The notes below the pieces were generated by a model that worked only from the letters and a program-made list of their open reading frames with translations, did not search any database and had not been told where the DNA came from. DNA of 64,000 nt from JBNKHG01 sp050290225. Lineage in GTDB: Bacteria > Pseudomonadota > Gammaproteobacteria > Pseudomonadales > Cellvibrionaceae. The position numbers and the translations under genes are program-made. Location: positions 1 through 64,000 of the forward strand of contig JBNKHG010000036.1 of the NCBI GenBank assembly GCA_050290225.1, in the 5' to 3' direction. Positions 18,138 through 26,757 of the stretch are shown here, piece after piece (position 1 is the stretch's first letter; every line of letters begins with the position of its first letter).

Positions 18138-19118
18138 ATGAGCAGTCAATTGTCCTCAAAATCTGTCGATAGTGGAATCAAACCCAAGAAAATCGCTCTT
18201 GCACTGGGTAGCGGCTCTGCCCGGGGATGGGCACATATCGGTGTTCTTCGTGCGCTACTCGAAGCGGAAATCTTCCCCGATATCATTTGTGGATCGTCAA
18301 TTGGTGCCCTGATTGGCGCCAGCTATGTCAATGGGCGGCTCGATGATCTGGAATCCTGGGCCAAATCGCTGACTCGATGGAAAATGGTGCGTTTTGTGGA
18401 CCTAACCTTCTCCAGCAATGCCGTAATCGATGGCATTCGTTTGCGAGAAGAGCTCAGTGATGTTATTGCCGATCATGACACCCTTATAGAGAATTTGCCG
18501 ATTCAGTTCGCCTGCGTGGCCACCAAACTGTTAACCGGGCGGGAAATAAGGTTTATCCAGGGACCGCTGCACGATGCCATATGGAGTTCAGCGGCGATTC
18601 CCGGCATTTTGCCGCCGGCGTATATCGACAATGACTGGTTGATAGACGGCGGCGTGGTGAATCCAGTACCGGTCAATCTCTGTCGCCACCTGGACGCCCA
18701 TTGGGTTATCGCGGTTAATTTAAACGGTAATATCATCCGCGAAAGGCCTGATCGGGGCTCGAATGTTGCGCCGTCTGCCACAGTGACCGCCAAGACTATT
18801 GGAGATCCTATTACCAGATTGAAGGGATCTATCGCTCGACACCCCTTATTCCCGTTTGCGACTGAGTCGAGTAGCACTGGCTCGGGTATCCCCAAAGCAC
18901 CAGGTATGGTAGAAACCTTTGCCGACGCCATCAATATTATGCAGGACCGGATTACCCGAAGCCGAATGGTAGGCGACCCGCCGGATATCCTGATAACGCC
19001 ACAATTGGCGAATATCGGGATGATGGACTTCGTTCGGGCACAGGAGATTATTGAACTGGGATATGCCAGTGTTCAGCGTCTGCTGCCTGAAATTCGACAC
19101 AGACTAAAACTGAACTGA
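18138..19118 (+). CDS. Patatin-like phospholipase, RssA-like
   Basis: 326 aa. The oxyanion-hole motif GSGSARGWAHIGVL comes early, then the nucleophile elbow GSSIG with Ser54, and the dyad Asp170 in DGGVVNPVP. These are the catalytic Ser-Asp dyad features of bacterial patatins that hydrolyse acyl chains from lipids. No signal peptide, so it is cytosolic or membrane-associated. It is divergent from the TonB receptor operon with about 250 bp between starts and convergent with the next gene. Confidence 0.93.
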   Translation: MSSQLSSKSVDSGIKPKKIALALGSGSARGWAHIGVLRALLEAEIFPDIICGSSIGALIGASYVNGRLDDLESWAKSLTRWKMVRFVDLTFSSNAVIDGIRLREELSDVIADHDTLIENLPIQFACVATKLLTGREIRFIQGPLHDAIWSSAAIPGILPPAYIDNDWLIDGGVVNPVPVNLCRHLDAHWVIAVNLNGNIIRERPDRGSNVAPSATVTAKTIGDPITRLKGSIARHPLFPFATESSSTGSGIPKAPGMVETFADAINIMQDRITRSRMVGDPPDILITPQLANIGMMDFVRAQEIIELGYASVQRLLPEIRHRLKLN

Positions 19119-19131
19119 CACTGACATAGCT

Positions 19132-20064
19132 TCAGGCTTTCTTCGTCTTTCTCTTACCGGCGGGCGCTTTTTTGGTTGCGGCCTTTGACTTTGCCGTAGT
19201 CGACTTTTTGGTGGCAGGACGTTTCTTAGCAGTTGGAGCCTTCTTGGGAGTTGCTGCTTTCTTGGTCACAGCTTTTTTCTTTGCAACAGGCTTGGACGCC
19301 GACGCCGCTTTTTTGGCCGGTGTCTTCCTGGCGCTTGCCGCTTGCTTGGCGGTCTTTGTTTTCGGGGTGGCAGCGGTTTTTTTGACCGGTGAAGTGGCTT
19401 GGGCGGCTGACTTCCTGGCTACACGTGTTTTCCTGGTAGCGGCTGCTTTTTTAGGTGCCGCTTTGGCCGCTGCGGTGGCTTTCTGGGTTGCCGCCTTGGT
19501 TTTTGTCGGACGCTTGGCCGGACCTTTCTTGGCCGAGGCCTTTTTCTTAGCGGGTGAGCCTTTCGACTTGTCCGGATTTTCCAGGCTTCCTCGTTCAGAG
19601 GCCCAGAATACGCCCTCGAGTTTCTTAAGGCCCTCTTCGCGAGCCCGTATGGCCATTTGCTTGGCTACGGCTTCACCGTACTCATTCACGGAAAAGTTGA
19701 TAGATTGGCTCTCGCCGGGGGCCGTGGGCCAATGTGCCTCCCAATACCAGGAAGCGCGCTCGCGACCGTCTTTCAGAAGGTATTTTTTCGCATATCGGTA
19801 AACACCGGTGATACCGGTATTGTTGTTTCGCCGCATAATGGAGGCAAACTCCTTGCGGCTCATCGGGGGGTTCTCATGCAGTAGCTCGTCACGATAGCGC
19901 TTCGCTTCCGCCAGGGCCTTGCGTTTGCCTCCACATTTCTTATCTGCGAAGTTTCTGACGAGGCTCTTTCCATGTCGACGCAAACTTACACGCCAAGCGT
20001 GAGTTCGGTAAATGTCGTCATCAATACGGGAAATGCCATACATGGCCAGGTTTTTCTTTTTCAC
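19132..20064 (-). CDS. AP2-like DNA-binding protein with a histone H1-like Lys/Ala-rich tail
   Basis: 310 aa in two parts. Residues 1-150 contain two AP2-like modules: YGISRIDDDIYRTHAWRVSLRRHGK followed by KALAEAKRYRDEL, and TGITGVYRY...SWYWEAHWPT followed by EAVAKQMAIRAREEGL. Residues about 165-310 are low-complexity AKKA/AAKK/PAKK repeats, very basic, like bacterial histone H1-like proteins and AlgP. The combination suggests a nucleoid-associated protein in which AP2 modules add sequence recognition. It stands alone, convergent with the patatin gene. Function inferred only from composition and fold pattern. Confidence 0.75.
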   Translation of the reverse strand: MKKKNLAMYGISRIDDDIYRTHAWRVSLRRHGKSLVRNFADKKCGGKRKALAEAKRYRDELLHENPPMSRKEFASIMRRNNNTGITGVYRYAKKYLLKDGRERASWYWEAHWPTAPGESQSINFSVNEYGEAVAKQMAIRAREEGLKKLEGVFWASERGSLENPDKSKGSPAKKKASAKKGPAKRPTKTKAATQKATAAAKAAPKKAAATRKTRVARKSAAQATSPVKKTAATPKTKTAKQAASARKTPAKKAASASKPVAKKKAVTKKAATPKKAPTAKKRPATKKSTTAKSKAATKKAPAGKRKTKKA

Positions 20065-20464
20065 AGGAGGTCCCCAACAAATATCCTAAATATAGCGGCT
20101 GCCATGCCGCCTCAGATCAAAAAGTGGCGTATTCTGCCACACAACCTCTAATACGGCTATTATAGGTGCTGTACCCCGCATTTATAAAGTTGTCTTCAGG
20201 TAGCGCTTGAGCGGCGGTTATTGAAATGTCTGCCGGAAAAGCGGCATTTCGTTATCCGCTGGCGTTTTTCCGAGGTTATCGCCATAACGGGAAGGGCGTT
20301 TGACACCACTTTTCTGTAAGAATTCCCTTCAGCGAGAAGACTAATTGACAGTCCCAATGCCTGTCAGTGTCAACCAGGCGAAGATTCTCGCTTTGGTTGT
20401 GGAGAGGCGTATTTTGGCCTATGGTTTGGACTTTTTGCGGAAAGCCAAACTTTTTAGGCCACTG

Positions 20465-21097
20465 ATGACAGAAAATAGCTCAGCCCAGAATGCTCAACCG
20501 GAACTTCCAAAAGCTGAACACTTAAGCGATCCTCGTTTTTTGGAGGAGGTTCGACAGCAGATGCTCAAGTTTGCGGTTTTGCAACTTAATGACAGGCATT
20601 TAGCTGAAGACGCAGTCCAGGAGGCGCTGATCGGCGCCCTAAAGAATGCAAAGTCATTCGCCGGAAAAGCGGCACTAAAAACCTGGATATTTGCCATTTT
20701 GAGGAATAAAGTTGCCGATATTTTGCGCAAAAGACTTAAGCGGGGAGAAATCAGTTCATCGGGGTATTCCACTGCCGACGAAGACAGTGACCTCTCGGAG
20801 CTGTTCGACCAGAGAGGACATTGGAATCCGGAAGAACGACCACTGGAATGGCAAAACCCGGAAGCCAGCTTTAAGCAGTTGCAATTTTGGACTGTTTTTG
20901 AAGCTTGTCTGAACAATTTGCCTCCGAGACAGGCAAGGGTGTTCATGATGCGAGAATATATTGGCCTGGATAGTGCCGAGATTTGTCAGGAAGCCGATTT
21001 GACCACCAGCAACCTGCATGTTCTCTTGCACCGGGCGCGATTGCGCCTGCAAAAGTGTCTCGAACTGCACTGGATCAGGGAGGGGGCCAATGCTTAG
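20465..21097 (+). CDS. ECF-type RNA polymerase sigma factor
   Basis: About 210 aa. Region 2 is visible in LNDRHLAEDAVQEALIGALKNAKSF and KTWIFAILRNKVADILRKR, and region 4 in CLNNLPPRQARVFMMREYIGLDSAEI and TSNLHVLLHRARLRLQKCLE. The start is set at ATG 20465; an in-frame ATG exists at 20345 but the 40 extra residues look unlike a sigma N-terminus. The next gene starts inside its stop region (CCAATGCTTAG), so the sigma factor and its likely zinc-finger anti-sigma are translationally coupled. Confidence 0.92.
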   Translation: MTENSSAQNAQPELPKAEHLSDPRFLEEVRQQMLKFAVLQLNDRHLAEDAVQEALIGALKNAKSFAGKAALKTWIFAILRNKVADILRKRLKRGEISSSGYSTADEDSDLSELFDQRGHWNPEERPLEWQNPEASFKQLQFWTVFEACLNNLPPRQARVFMMREYIGLDSAEICQEADLTTSNLHVLLHRARLRLQKCLELHWIREGANA

Positions 21098-21305
21098 TTG
21101 TCGAGAAACCACGCGCCTCCTGTCGGAATCCCAGGATCGTCCACTGTCCCTAAAAGAGAAGATGGAACTCAGGTTCCACACGGTGATCTGCAAAGGGTGC
21201 CGGAATTTCGGAAAAAGCCTTACAGCTATTCGCTCAGCCATGCAAAGCTTTGTGGCGGGGGACTTTGAAAGGCGCAAAGGTGACGATCATCGTTCCGACC
21301 GGTAA
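21090..21305 (+). CDS. Small zf-HC2-like anti-sigma factor
   Basis: 71 aa. The sequence LRFHTVICKGCRNF gives an HxxxCxxC zinc motif with an earlier Cys (SCRETT), as in ZAS/zf-HC2 anti-sigma domains. There is no membrane segment, so it would be a soluble regulator, perhaps redox- or zinc-responsive. It overlaps the sigma factor's stop by 8 bp, the usual arrangement for a sigma/anti-sigma pair. Confidence 0.75.
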   Translation: MLSCRETTRLLSESQDRPLSLKEKMELRFHTVICKGCRNFGKSLTAIRSAMQSFVAGDFERRKGDDHRSDR

Positions 21306-21341
21306 AGGGGATGAAGAATAAGTAAAGGGGATGAAGAATAA
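21302..21341 (+). repeat. Tandem duplication of a 20-bp unit
   Basis: The unit GTAAAGGGGATGAAGAATAA occurs twice head to tail, starting in the stop region of the anti-sigma gene. It looks like a recent slippage duplication with no evident function. Confidence 0.85.
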
Positions 21342-21371
21342 CTGGCGGAGGGGGCTGAACAGAGGCTAAAA

Positions 21372-21400
21372 GGTGCCGAACCCGGAGTGGGTTCGGCACC
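21372..21400. terminator. Strong hairpin between convergent genes
   Basis: GGTGCCGAACCC (21372-21383) pairs perfectly with GGGTTCGGCACC (21389-21400) around a 5-base loop. It lies between the convergent sigma/anti-sigma and doxX genes. There is no long T-run on either side, so it is a terminator by position and stem strength rather than by a full motif. Confidence 0.6.
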
Positions 21401-21421
21401 ATGGGTGGCCTAGTCTATTGG

Positions 21422-21994
21422 CTAGACCCGTCTTGCTGCAAGCTTGTCAGTCTGACCATTAACACCTTCCGGTGCCCGCTCTCCCCGGATACGACGAGAG
21501 CGTGTAAACCTGTTAAGCAGGCTGTCCAGACTTAGCTTGCCTCCTCCCATAAAGACCAACGGAATCAACATCGTGAGAAATATCAGTGGTAGCTTGAAGT
21601 TCCCAAACCCCTTGTCGGTGATAGCGTAACCCTTGACCAGCTCAGCCAGCGTATGCCAATCCGTTGGCCAGTGTACTGCTGCGGTGGCGACGACGGTCAA
21701 AATGATCAGGGAGAATGCGAAGAAGCGGGTACCCAATCCCAGTATCAACGCCAGGCCGCCAATCAATTCGAAGTAGGTGGCCATGGTCCAGCTTACAGAG
21801 GCGGGTATCACGTTAAAGGGGAAGGGAAATTGATCATGGATCTGGTGAAACCAGTTTTCACCATTGTATTTTTCGATACCGGCTTCCAGAAACTCCCATC
21901 CGATCAGTATTCTTAGCAGTAACAGTGCTACCCACGGGGCAGCTCTGTCCAAAAACTGAAAGATTTTGTGTGCCTGATAAATAAGTGTATTCAT
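21422..21994 (-). CDS. DoxX family membrane protein
   Basis: 190 aa with four hydrophobic segments. The DoxX pattern is seen in LLLRILIGWEFLEAGIEKY, SWTMATYFELIGGLALILGLGTRFFAFSLIILTVVAT and LPLIFLTMLIPLVFMGGGKLSLDSLL. Family members are inner-membrane proteins linked to thiol or redox homeostasis, though the biochemical role is not fixed. It is monocistronic. The 330 bp on its upstream side (21995-22324) show no gene. Confidence 0.88.
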   Translation of the reverse strand: MNTLIYQAHKIFQFLDRAAPWVALLLLRILIGWEFLEAGIEKYNGENWFHQIHDQFPFPFNVIPASVSWTMATYFELIGGLALILGLGTRFFAFSLIILTVVATAAVHWPTDWHTLAELVKGYAITDKGFGNFKLPLIFLTMLIPLVFMGGGKLSLDSLLNRFTRSRRIRGERAPEGVNGQTDKLAARRV

Positions 21995-22324
21995 CGGGCA
22001 TTACCACGGTGTTGATTGTTCATAACTTACCCTATCTGTCGAATTGGAGCGGTCAATTCAAGTTCTCACTTGCTTCTGTAAAACGTGTGGATTGATAGGT
22101 TAGTCGCAGCCATGACGGATTTCTTACAACCCAAAGGTCATTTTGTGGAGCCTGTCAGTACTTATAAAGTAGTTAAGGTATTTGTTATAACCAGTTGAAT
22201 TTTAAACAGATTCTATTATTTTTAATAAAAGGGCGTAATTTAGGGGGAGGGCAGTTATTGGAGGAAGTTTGGAAGCGGGGGTCATTTTGCAATAGGGCAG
22301 GGATGAGCCCCCTGCTGGAAAGGG

Positions 22325-23341
22325 TTACTCGCAAATAATGCGATTGCGGCCTTTTGACTTTGCGGTATAGAGATACTTATCCGCCCTGTTTATCAGTTGA
22401 TTGCGACCTTCGCCCTGGGTAAGGGCGGCGACGCCGATAGACACGGTGACACAACCCATGGGTTTACGATCCGGGCCGCTGGTTAACTTTGCGGCCTCTA
22501 TTGTCTTGCGTATTTTTTCGGCGATATTGGCCGCGTCCTCGAGGCAACAATCCTCGAGCAAGAGCTGAAACTCCTCGCCACCGAAACGGGCGAGCAGATC
22601 CTGGCCTTTGATGACCTTCTTGATCATCTGGACAACGAAACAGAGCACCTTATCGCCCATCAAGTGGCCATGACGGTCGTTAAAGTCCTTAAACTTGTCG
22701 ATATCCATCGTCAACAGGCAGGCATTGCGGTCGGGGGTCAGGTTGCTCAGTACCTGATCCAGCTTCCTTTCGAAGGCGCGTCGGTTCGCAACCCCGGTCA
22801 ATTCGTCCGTCATAGCCTCGGAATGGGCTTTCTCCAGATTGACTTCCAGTGATGACATTTTGGTCTGTAAACCGCTGATCACCCCTTTCATGTGATTATT
22901 TTGGTTAAGCACCAGCCGGCTTTCATCGATTAACTGCGCTGTAATCTTTCTGAGAGCTTGCAATTCGCAACCATTTGCAAGCGCATTCTCGGCACTGGCG
23001 ATGGCTTTGGCGCACTCGCTGGAAGTGGGGACGAGGTTGGCTAACTCGATCCCTATTTCTGACGCGAGATGCTGAACCGCATCTTTAAATTCCCGCAGCT
23101 GCTGCGATGGCAGTTCGCCGAAAAATCGCTCATAGAGATTGTTGCAGATAACCTCATCGAACTTGATTTTGGATTGAATCAGCTCGTCTACTGCGTCATT
23201 GAGCTCTTGATACCCGCCTTCGCTGTATTCGTACCATATCCGTATATTCGACGGATTTGTGGGTATTGATCGGGCCTCCATGTGCAGGAGGGCGCTTTGA
23301 AGATGGGCCGAGCAAATCTGTAAGTCTTGAGGTTCCGACAT
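22325..23341 (-). CDS. Diguanylate cyclase (GGDEF), soluble
   Basis: 338 aa, no membrane segments. The N-terminal 165 residues are helical and unassigned (IWYEYSEGGYQELNDAVDELI recalls conserved helical domains fused to GGDEF). A coiled coil leads to the GGDEF domain: DELTGVANRRAFERKL, LLTMDIDKFKDFND and the active site ARFGGEEFQLLL. The product-inhibition I-site RxxD is replaced by KGQD, so feedback inhibition may be weak. It would make c-di-GMP from two GTP. Confidence 0.93.
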   Translation of the reverse strand: MSEPQDLQICSAHLQSALLHMEARSIPTNPSNIRIWYEYSEGGYQELNDAVDELIQSKIKFDEVICNNLYERFFGELPSQQLREFKDAVQHLASEIGIELANLVPTSSECAKAIASAENALANGCELQALRKITAQLIDESRLVLNQNNHMKGVISGLQTKMSSLEVNLEKAHSEAMTDELTGVANRRAFERKLDQVLSNLTPDRNACLLTMDIDKFKDFNDRHGHLMGDKVLCFVVQMIKKVIKGQDLLARFGGEEFQLLLEDCCLEDAANIAEKIRKTIEAAKLTSGPDRKPMGCVTVSIGVAALTQGEGRNQLINRADKYLYTAKSKGRNRIICE

Positions 23342-23615
23342 GGGGTTGCCAAACTCTCCATACCACTAAATGGAATTGCCGAATACTACCATAGATAAAT
23401 GGCAAAAATGACTGCCCGGTAGAGCCTTCGGCGGGAATCTGTGTGTGGTAAAAGGTGCCTGTTATCGTCGGCATCTGAATCACTTCAAACTGGGTATGAG
23501 CGACTGTCCCGGTTCCTGATACAATCCGCCCCTGGATATCTGCCAGACGATTTGCACACAATTTATTCAAATGAGTCGTGCGCCAGCCTGGCCAAGAAGT
23601 AAATTGAGTCACACA

Positions 23616-25475
23616 ATGTTTAGCTATTTTGAACGTCTTATCGATCCCTTTCCGGCGGAGCATCCGCAGCAACCGCCGAAAGAACTGTTTGCATTTTGTC
23701 GCCACTATACCAAGGGGATAGAACCTTTCCTTGTGATTATGGGCTGTCTTACTGCCTGTATGGCGGTAGGGGAAGCCTTGCTCTACGGTATTCTGGGGCA
23801 ACTGGTGGATTGGTTATCGGCCAAGAACCCGGCCATATTTATTGAACAGGAATGGCCGGTTCTGCTGGGGATGAGTGTTTTTGTACTGCTGGTCCTGCCG
23901 GTCGTGGTGTTTTTTCAGTCAGTGATTGTCCATCAAACCCTGCTGGGAAACTTTCCCATGGTGGTGCGCTGGCAGTCTCACCGCTACTTGTTGAACCAGA
24001 GTTACGCCTTCTTCCAAAACGAGTTCAGCGGGCGTATTGCCACCAAGGTGATGCAGACTGCACTGGCGGTTCGTGAATCCGTCATGAAGCTGCTGGACGT
24101 GATGTTGTTCGCCACCATTTATATGGTCACAGGCATTATTCTGATCGCCAACTCCGATCTGCGCTTGTCTCTGCCGGTGGTTTTCTGGCTGGCAGCCTAT
24201 ATTGCGGTTTTGAGATTTTTCTTACCCCGCCTGAAAGATATATCCACCCGCCAGGCTGACGCCCGTTCGATGATGACCGGACGTATTGTCGACAGTTATA
24301 CCAATATACTGACCCTCAAGCTCTTCTCTCACAGCCGCCGCGAGGCAGATTACGTCAAGGAAGGCATGGAGGAGTTTCTGGATACTGTTCACCCGCAGAT
24401 GCGACTGGTCACCTGGCTTAATTTAGCGGTGTGGAGCATCAATATGTTATTGGTCTTTGCCACCGGCACCACGGGTATACTGCTTTGGATAGACAGCTCA
24501 ATTTCACCAGGCGCACTGGCAGTGGCCATGAGTCTGGCGATTCGATTGACGGGCATGTCGCACTGGATTATGTGGGAAGTCAGTAATCTGTTTGAAAATA
24601 TCGGCACGGTGCAAGATGGCATCAACACCATTGCCAATCCCCATAGCATCCGCAATGCCGAGACGCCTGAAGTGTTATCCGTCGATCAGGGACGTATTGA
24701 ATTTCGCCATGTCAGTTTCGGTTATCCCTCCGGATCGGCAGGGGACGGCGGAAGGTTGGAATACAGCAATGTCTTTCAGAACCTCAACCTGGCCATCGCT
24801 GCAGGCGAAAAGGTCGGTGTTGTCGGCCGCTCAGGTGCAGGGAAGTCCACGCTGGTCAACCTGTTGCTGCGATTCTACGACCTGGACCAAGGGGTTATCT
24901 GTATTGATGGTCAGGATATTAGCCAGGTGGACCAGGAAAAGCTGCGGGCGAATATTGCCATGGTGACCCAGGACACCTCGCTGTTGCATCGATCAGTGCG
25001 GGATAACATTATGTTTGGTCGCCCCGACGCCAGTGAGAGGGAGCTTATCGATGCCGCCCGACAGGCCCAGGCTCACGATTTTATTCAGGAACTCAGGGAT
25101 GTTAAAGGACGCTGCGGCTATGAAGCGCATGTCGGTGAAAGGGGGGTTAATCTTTCCGGCGGACAGCGCCAGCGAATCGCCATTGCACGGGTACTGCTCA
25201 AGGATGCCCCGATCCTGGTACTCGACGAAGCCACCTCCGCCCTCGACTCTGAGGTGGAGGCCAGTATTCAGGACAGTCTTTACACCATGATGGAAGGCAA
25301 AACCGTAATCGCCATCGCTCACCGTCTGTCCACCATAGCGGCGATGGACCGGCTTATCGTTTTGGACAAAGGCCGGATAGTGGAGCAGGGGACGCATCGC
25401 GAACTGCTGGACAAGCAGGGACTCTATGCCCAGCTCTGGGCCCACCAGTCCGGGGGTTTTATTGGTGAGCGATAG
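23616..25475 (+). CDS. ABC exporter, fused permease and ATPase
   Basis: About 619 aa, a half-transporter that should dimerise. The N-terminal 330 residues have about six TM helices (ABC_membrane type). The ATPase has Walker A GRSGAGKST, Q-loop TQDTSLLH, signature LSGGQRQRI, Walker B ILVLDEATSALD and switch His in IAHRLS. ATG 23616 is preferred over an upstream one at 23571. The following MFS gene starts inside its 3' end, so the two are co-expressed. The substrate is unknown; lipid or drug export is typical of the subfamily. Confidence 0.93.
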   Translation: MFSYFERLIDPFPAEHPQQPPKELFAFCRHYTKGIEPFLVIMGCLTACMAVGEALLYGILGQLVDWLSAKNPAIFIEQEWPVLLGMSVFVLLVLPVVVFFQSVIVHQTLLGNFPMVVRWQSHRYLLNQSYAFFQNEFSGRIATKVMQTALAVRESVMKLLDVMLFATIYMVTGIILIANSDLRLSLPVVFWLAAYIAVLRFFLPRLKDISTRQADARSMMTGRIVDSYTNILTLKLFSHSRREADYVKEGMEEFLDTVHPQMRLVTWLNLAVWSINMLLVFATGTTGILLWIDSSISPGALAVAMSLAIRLTGMSHWIMWEVSNLFENIGTVQDGINTIANPHSIRNAETPEVLSVDQGRIEFRHVSFGYPSGSAGDGGRLEYSNVFQNLNLAIAAGEKVGVVGRSGAGKSTLVNLLLRFYDLDQGVICIDGQDISQVDQEKLRANIAMVTQDTSLLHRSVRDNIMFGRPDASERELIDAARQAQAHDFIQELRDVKGRCGYEAHVGERGVNLSGGQRQRIAIARVLLKDAPILVLDEATSALDSEVEASIQDSLYTMMEGKTVIAIAHRLSTIAAMDRLIVLDKGRIVEQGTHRELLDKQGLYAQLWAHQSGGFIGER

Positions 25476-26670
25476 GCAGAGGGGTGCCGGTTTTTACAAC
25501 GTCTGGCTCCTCGCCGCCTGTAACGCCATGGCTTTTGCGGCAACGCCGCTGATGATGCTGATCGGCAGTCTGATGGGGGTGGAGCTGGCTCCATCCCCCG
25601 ACTGGGCCACTTTGCCCATTACCACCATGGTTGTCGGGGCGGCAGTGGGGATAGTGCCCGTAACCCAGACCATGGCGCGCATCGGCCGCAGACCGGGATT
25701 TTTCCTGTTCATGGCTGTCGGTATTTTGACTTGCGGTTTATCGTTCTATGCACTCGAAGCCCGCAGTTTTGGTTTGTTTTGTCTGTCATCGGCCCTGCTG
25801 GGGTTTACCAATGCCGCTATCCAGCAATTACGTTTCGCGGCCATGGAAAGTGTGGATGTCCACCATGGACCGACTGCCGCCTCCATAGTCATGTGCGGCG
25901 GAATTATTGCCGCCGTGCTGGGGCCGGAAATGGCTTTGGCCGGTCGCTATATCACGGTTGTTGAATACCAGGGATCTTTTGTGTTGGCGGGGTTGTGCTT
26001 TATCGCAACTGCAGTGCTGCTGTCGCTGTTGCAATTACCAGAGTCAGTCCATGGGGCACAGGGGACGCGGCGCTCAAGACCGTTGAGGGAGATGCTGCAA
26101 AATCGCAATTTGGTCTTAGCCATTGTCAGTGGCGCTGTAGGCTACATGGTGATGACCTTCGTCATGACTGGAACCCCCATCAGTATGCACCTGCACCAAG
26201 GCCATAGTCTGGCGGATACAAAATGGGTGATTCAATCCCATATTGCCGCCATGTTCCTGCCTTCCCTGATCACCCCTTTTTTGTTTCGCTGGTTGAGAAT
26301 CAGGGGGCTGATGGTATTGGGTCTGGGGTGCTACGGTCTGACAATTGCCGTGGGGATTTTCGATGTTTCGGTGATGGGCTTCTGGTATCAATTGGTGGCG
26401 CTTGGGGTAGGGTGGAACTTCCTGTTTGTATCGGGAACCGCACTGTTGCCAAGCAGCTATCTGGAGGGAGAGGCCTTTCGTGCCCAGGGTTTACATGACA
26501 GTACCGTATTTTCATGTCAGGCATTGGCGTCGTTTGCCGCCGGTTGGGCTATGAGTACAACCAGCTGGCAAACTGTATTGCTGGTGTGCCTGCTACCCAT
26601 GTTGTTACTGGTGTTCGCCTTGCTGCGGGCCCGGCAAGGGAACCTGTCAGCCGGCAATAGTGCTCCATAA
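25465..26670 (+). CDS. MFS transporter
   Basis: About 401 aa with twelve hydrophobic segments. The loop 2-3 motif appears as ARIGRRPGFFLF. GTG 25465 fits the Met/GTG-SDRQ start and overlaps the ABC gene by 11 bp; an ATG at 25426 is also in frame. It resembles the YajR/Bcr-type major facilitators without clear substrate signals. Cotranscribed with the ABC exporter, and its stop lies within the first, degenerate unit of the 16-bp repeat array. Confidence 0.88.
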   Translation: MSDRQRGAGFYNVWLLAACNAMAFAATPLMMLIGSLMGVELAPSPDWATLPITTMVVGAAVGIVPVTQTMARIGRRPGFFLFMAVGILTCGLSFYALEARSFGLFCLSSALLGFTNAAIQQLRFAAMESVDVHHGPTAASIVMCGGIIAAVLGPEMALAGRYITVVEYQGSFVLAGLCFIATAVLLSLLQLPESVHGAQGTRRSRPLREMLQNRNLVLAIVSGAVGYMVMTFVMTGTPISMHLHQGHSLADTKWVIQSHIAAMFLPSLITPFLFRWLRIRGLMVLGLGCYGLTIAVGIFDVSVMGFWYQLVALGVGWNFLFVSGTALLPSSYLEGEAFRAQGLHDSTVFSCQALASFAAGWAMSTTSWQTVLLVCLLPMLLLVFALLRARQGNLSAGNSAP

Positions 26671-26757
26671 ATAATGCTCCGTGAAGATAATGCTCCGTGA
26701 GGATAATGCTCCGTGAAGATAACGTTCCGTGAGGATAACGCCTCGTGAAGATAATAT
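26655..26757 (+). repeat. 16-bp tandem repeat array spanning the start of the Nmad3 gene
   Basis: Five clear units of ATAATGCTCCGTGAAG or GAGG-ended variants start at 26671, 26687, 26703, 26719 and 26735, with degenerate units at 26655 and 26751. GAAG and GAGG endings alternate, giving a 32-bp higher order. The GTG start of the next gene (26745) is itself the CGTGAAGATAA part of the last unit, so upstream units are copies of the start region. The MFS stop codon also lies in the array. Confidence 0.9.

Noticed and set aside
19172..19801. Hydrophobic 209-aa plus-strand frame opposite the Lys/Ala-rich protein
   Set aside because: Antisense of AAG/GCC repeats yields Leu/Ala/Phe/Val text that mimics membrane helices; not a real gene.
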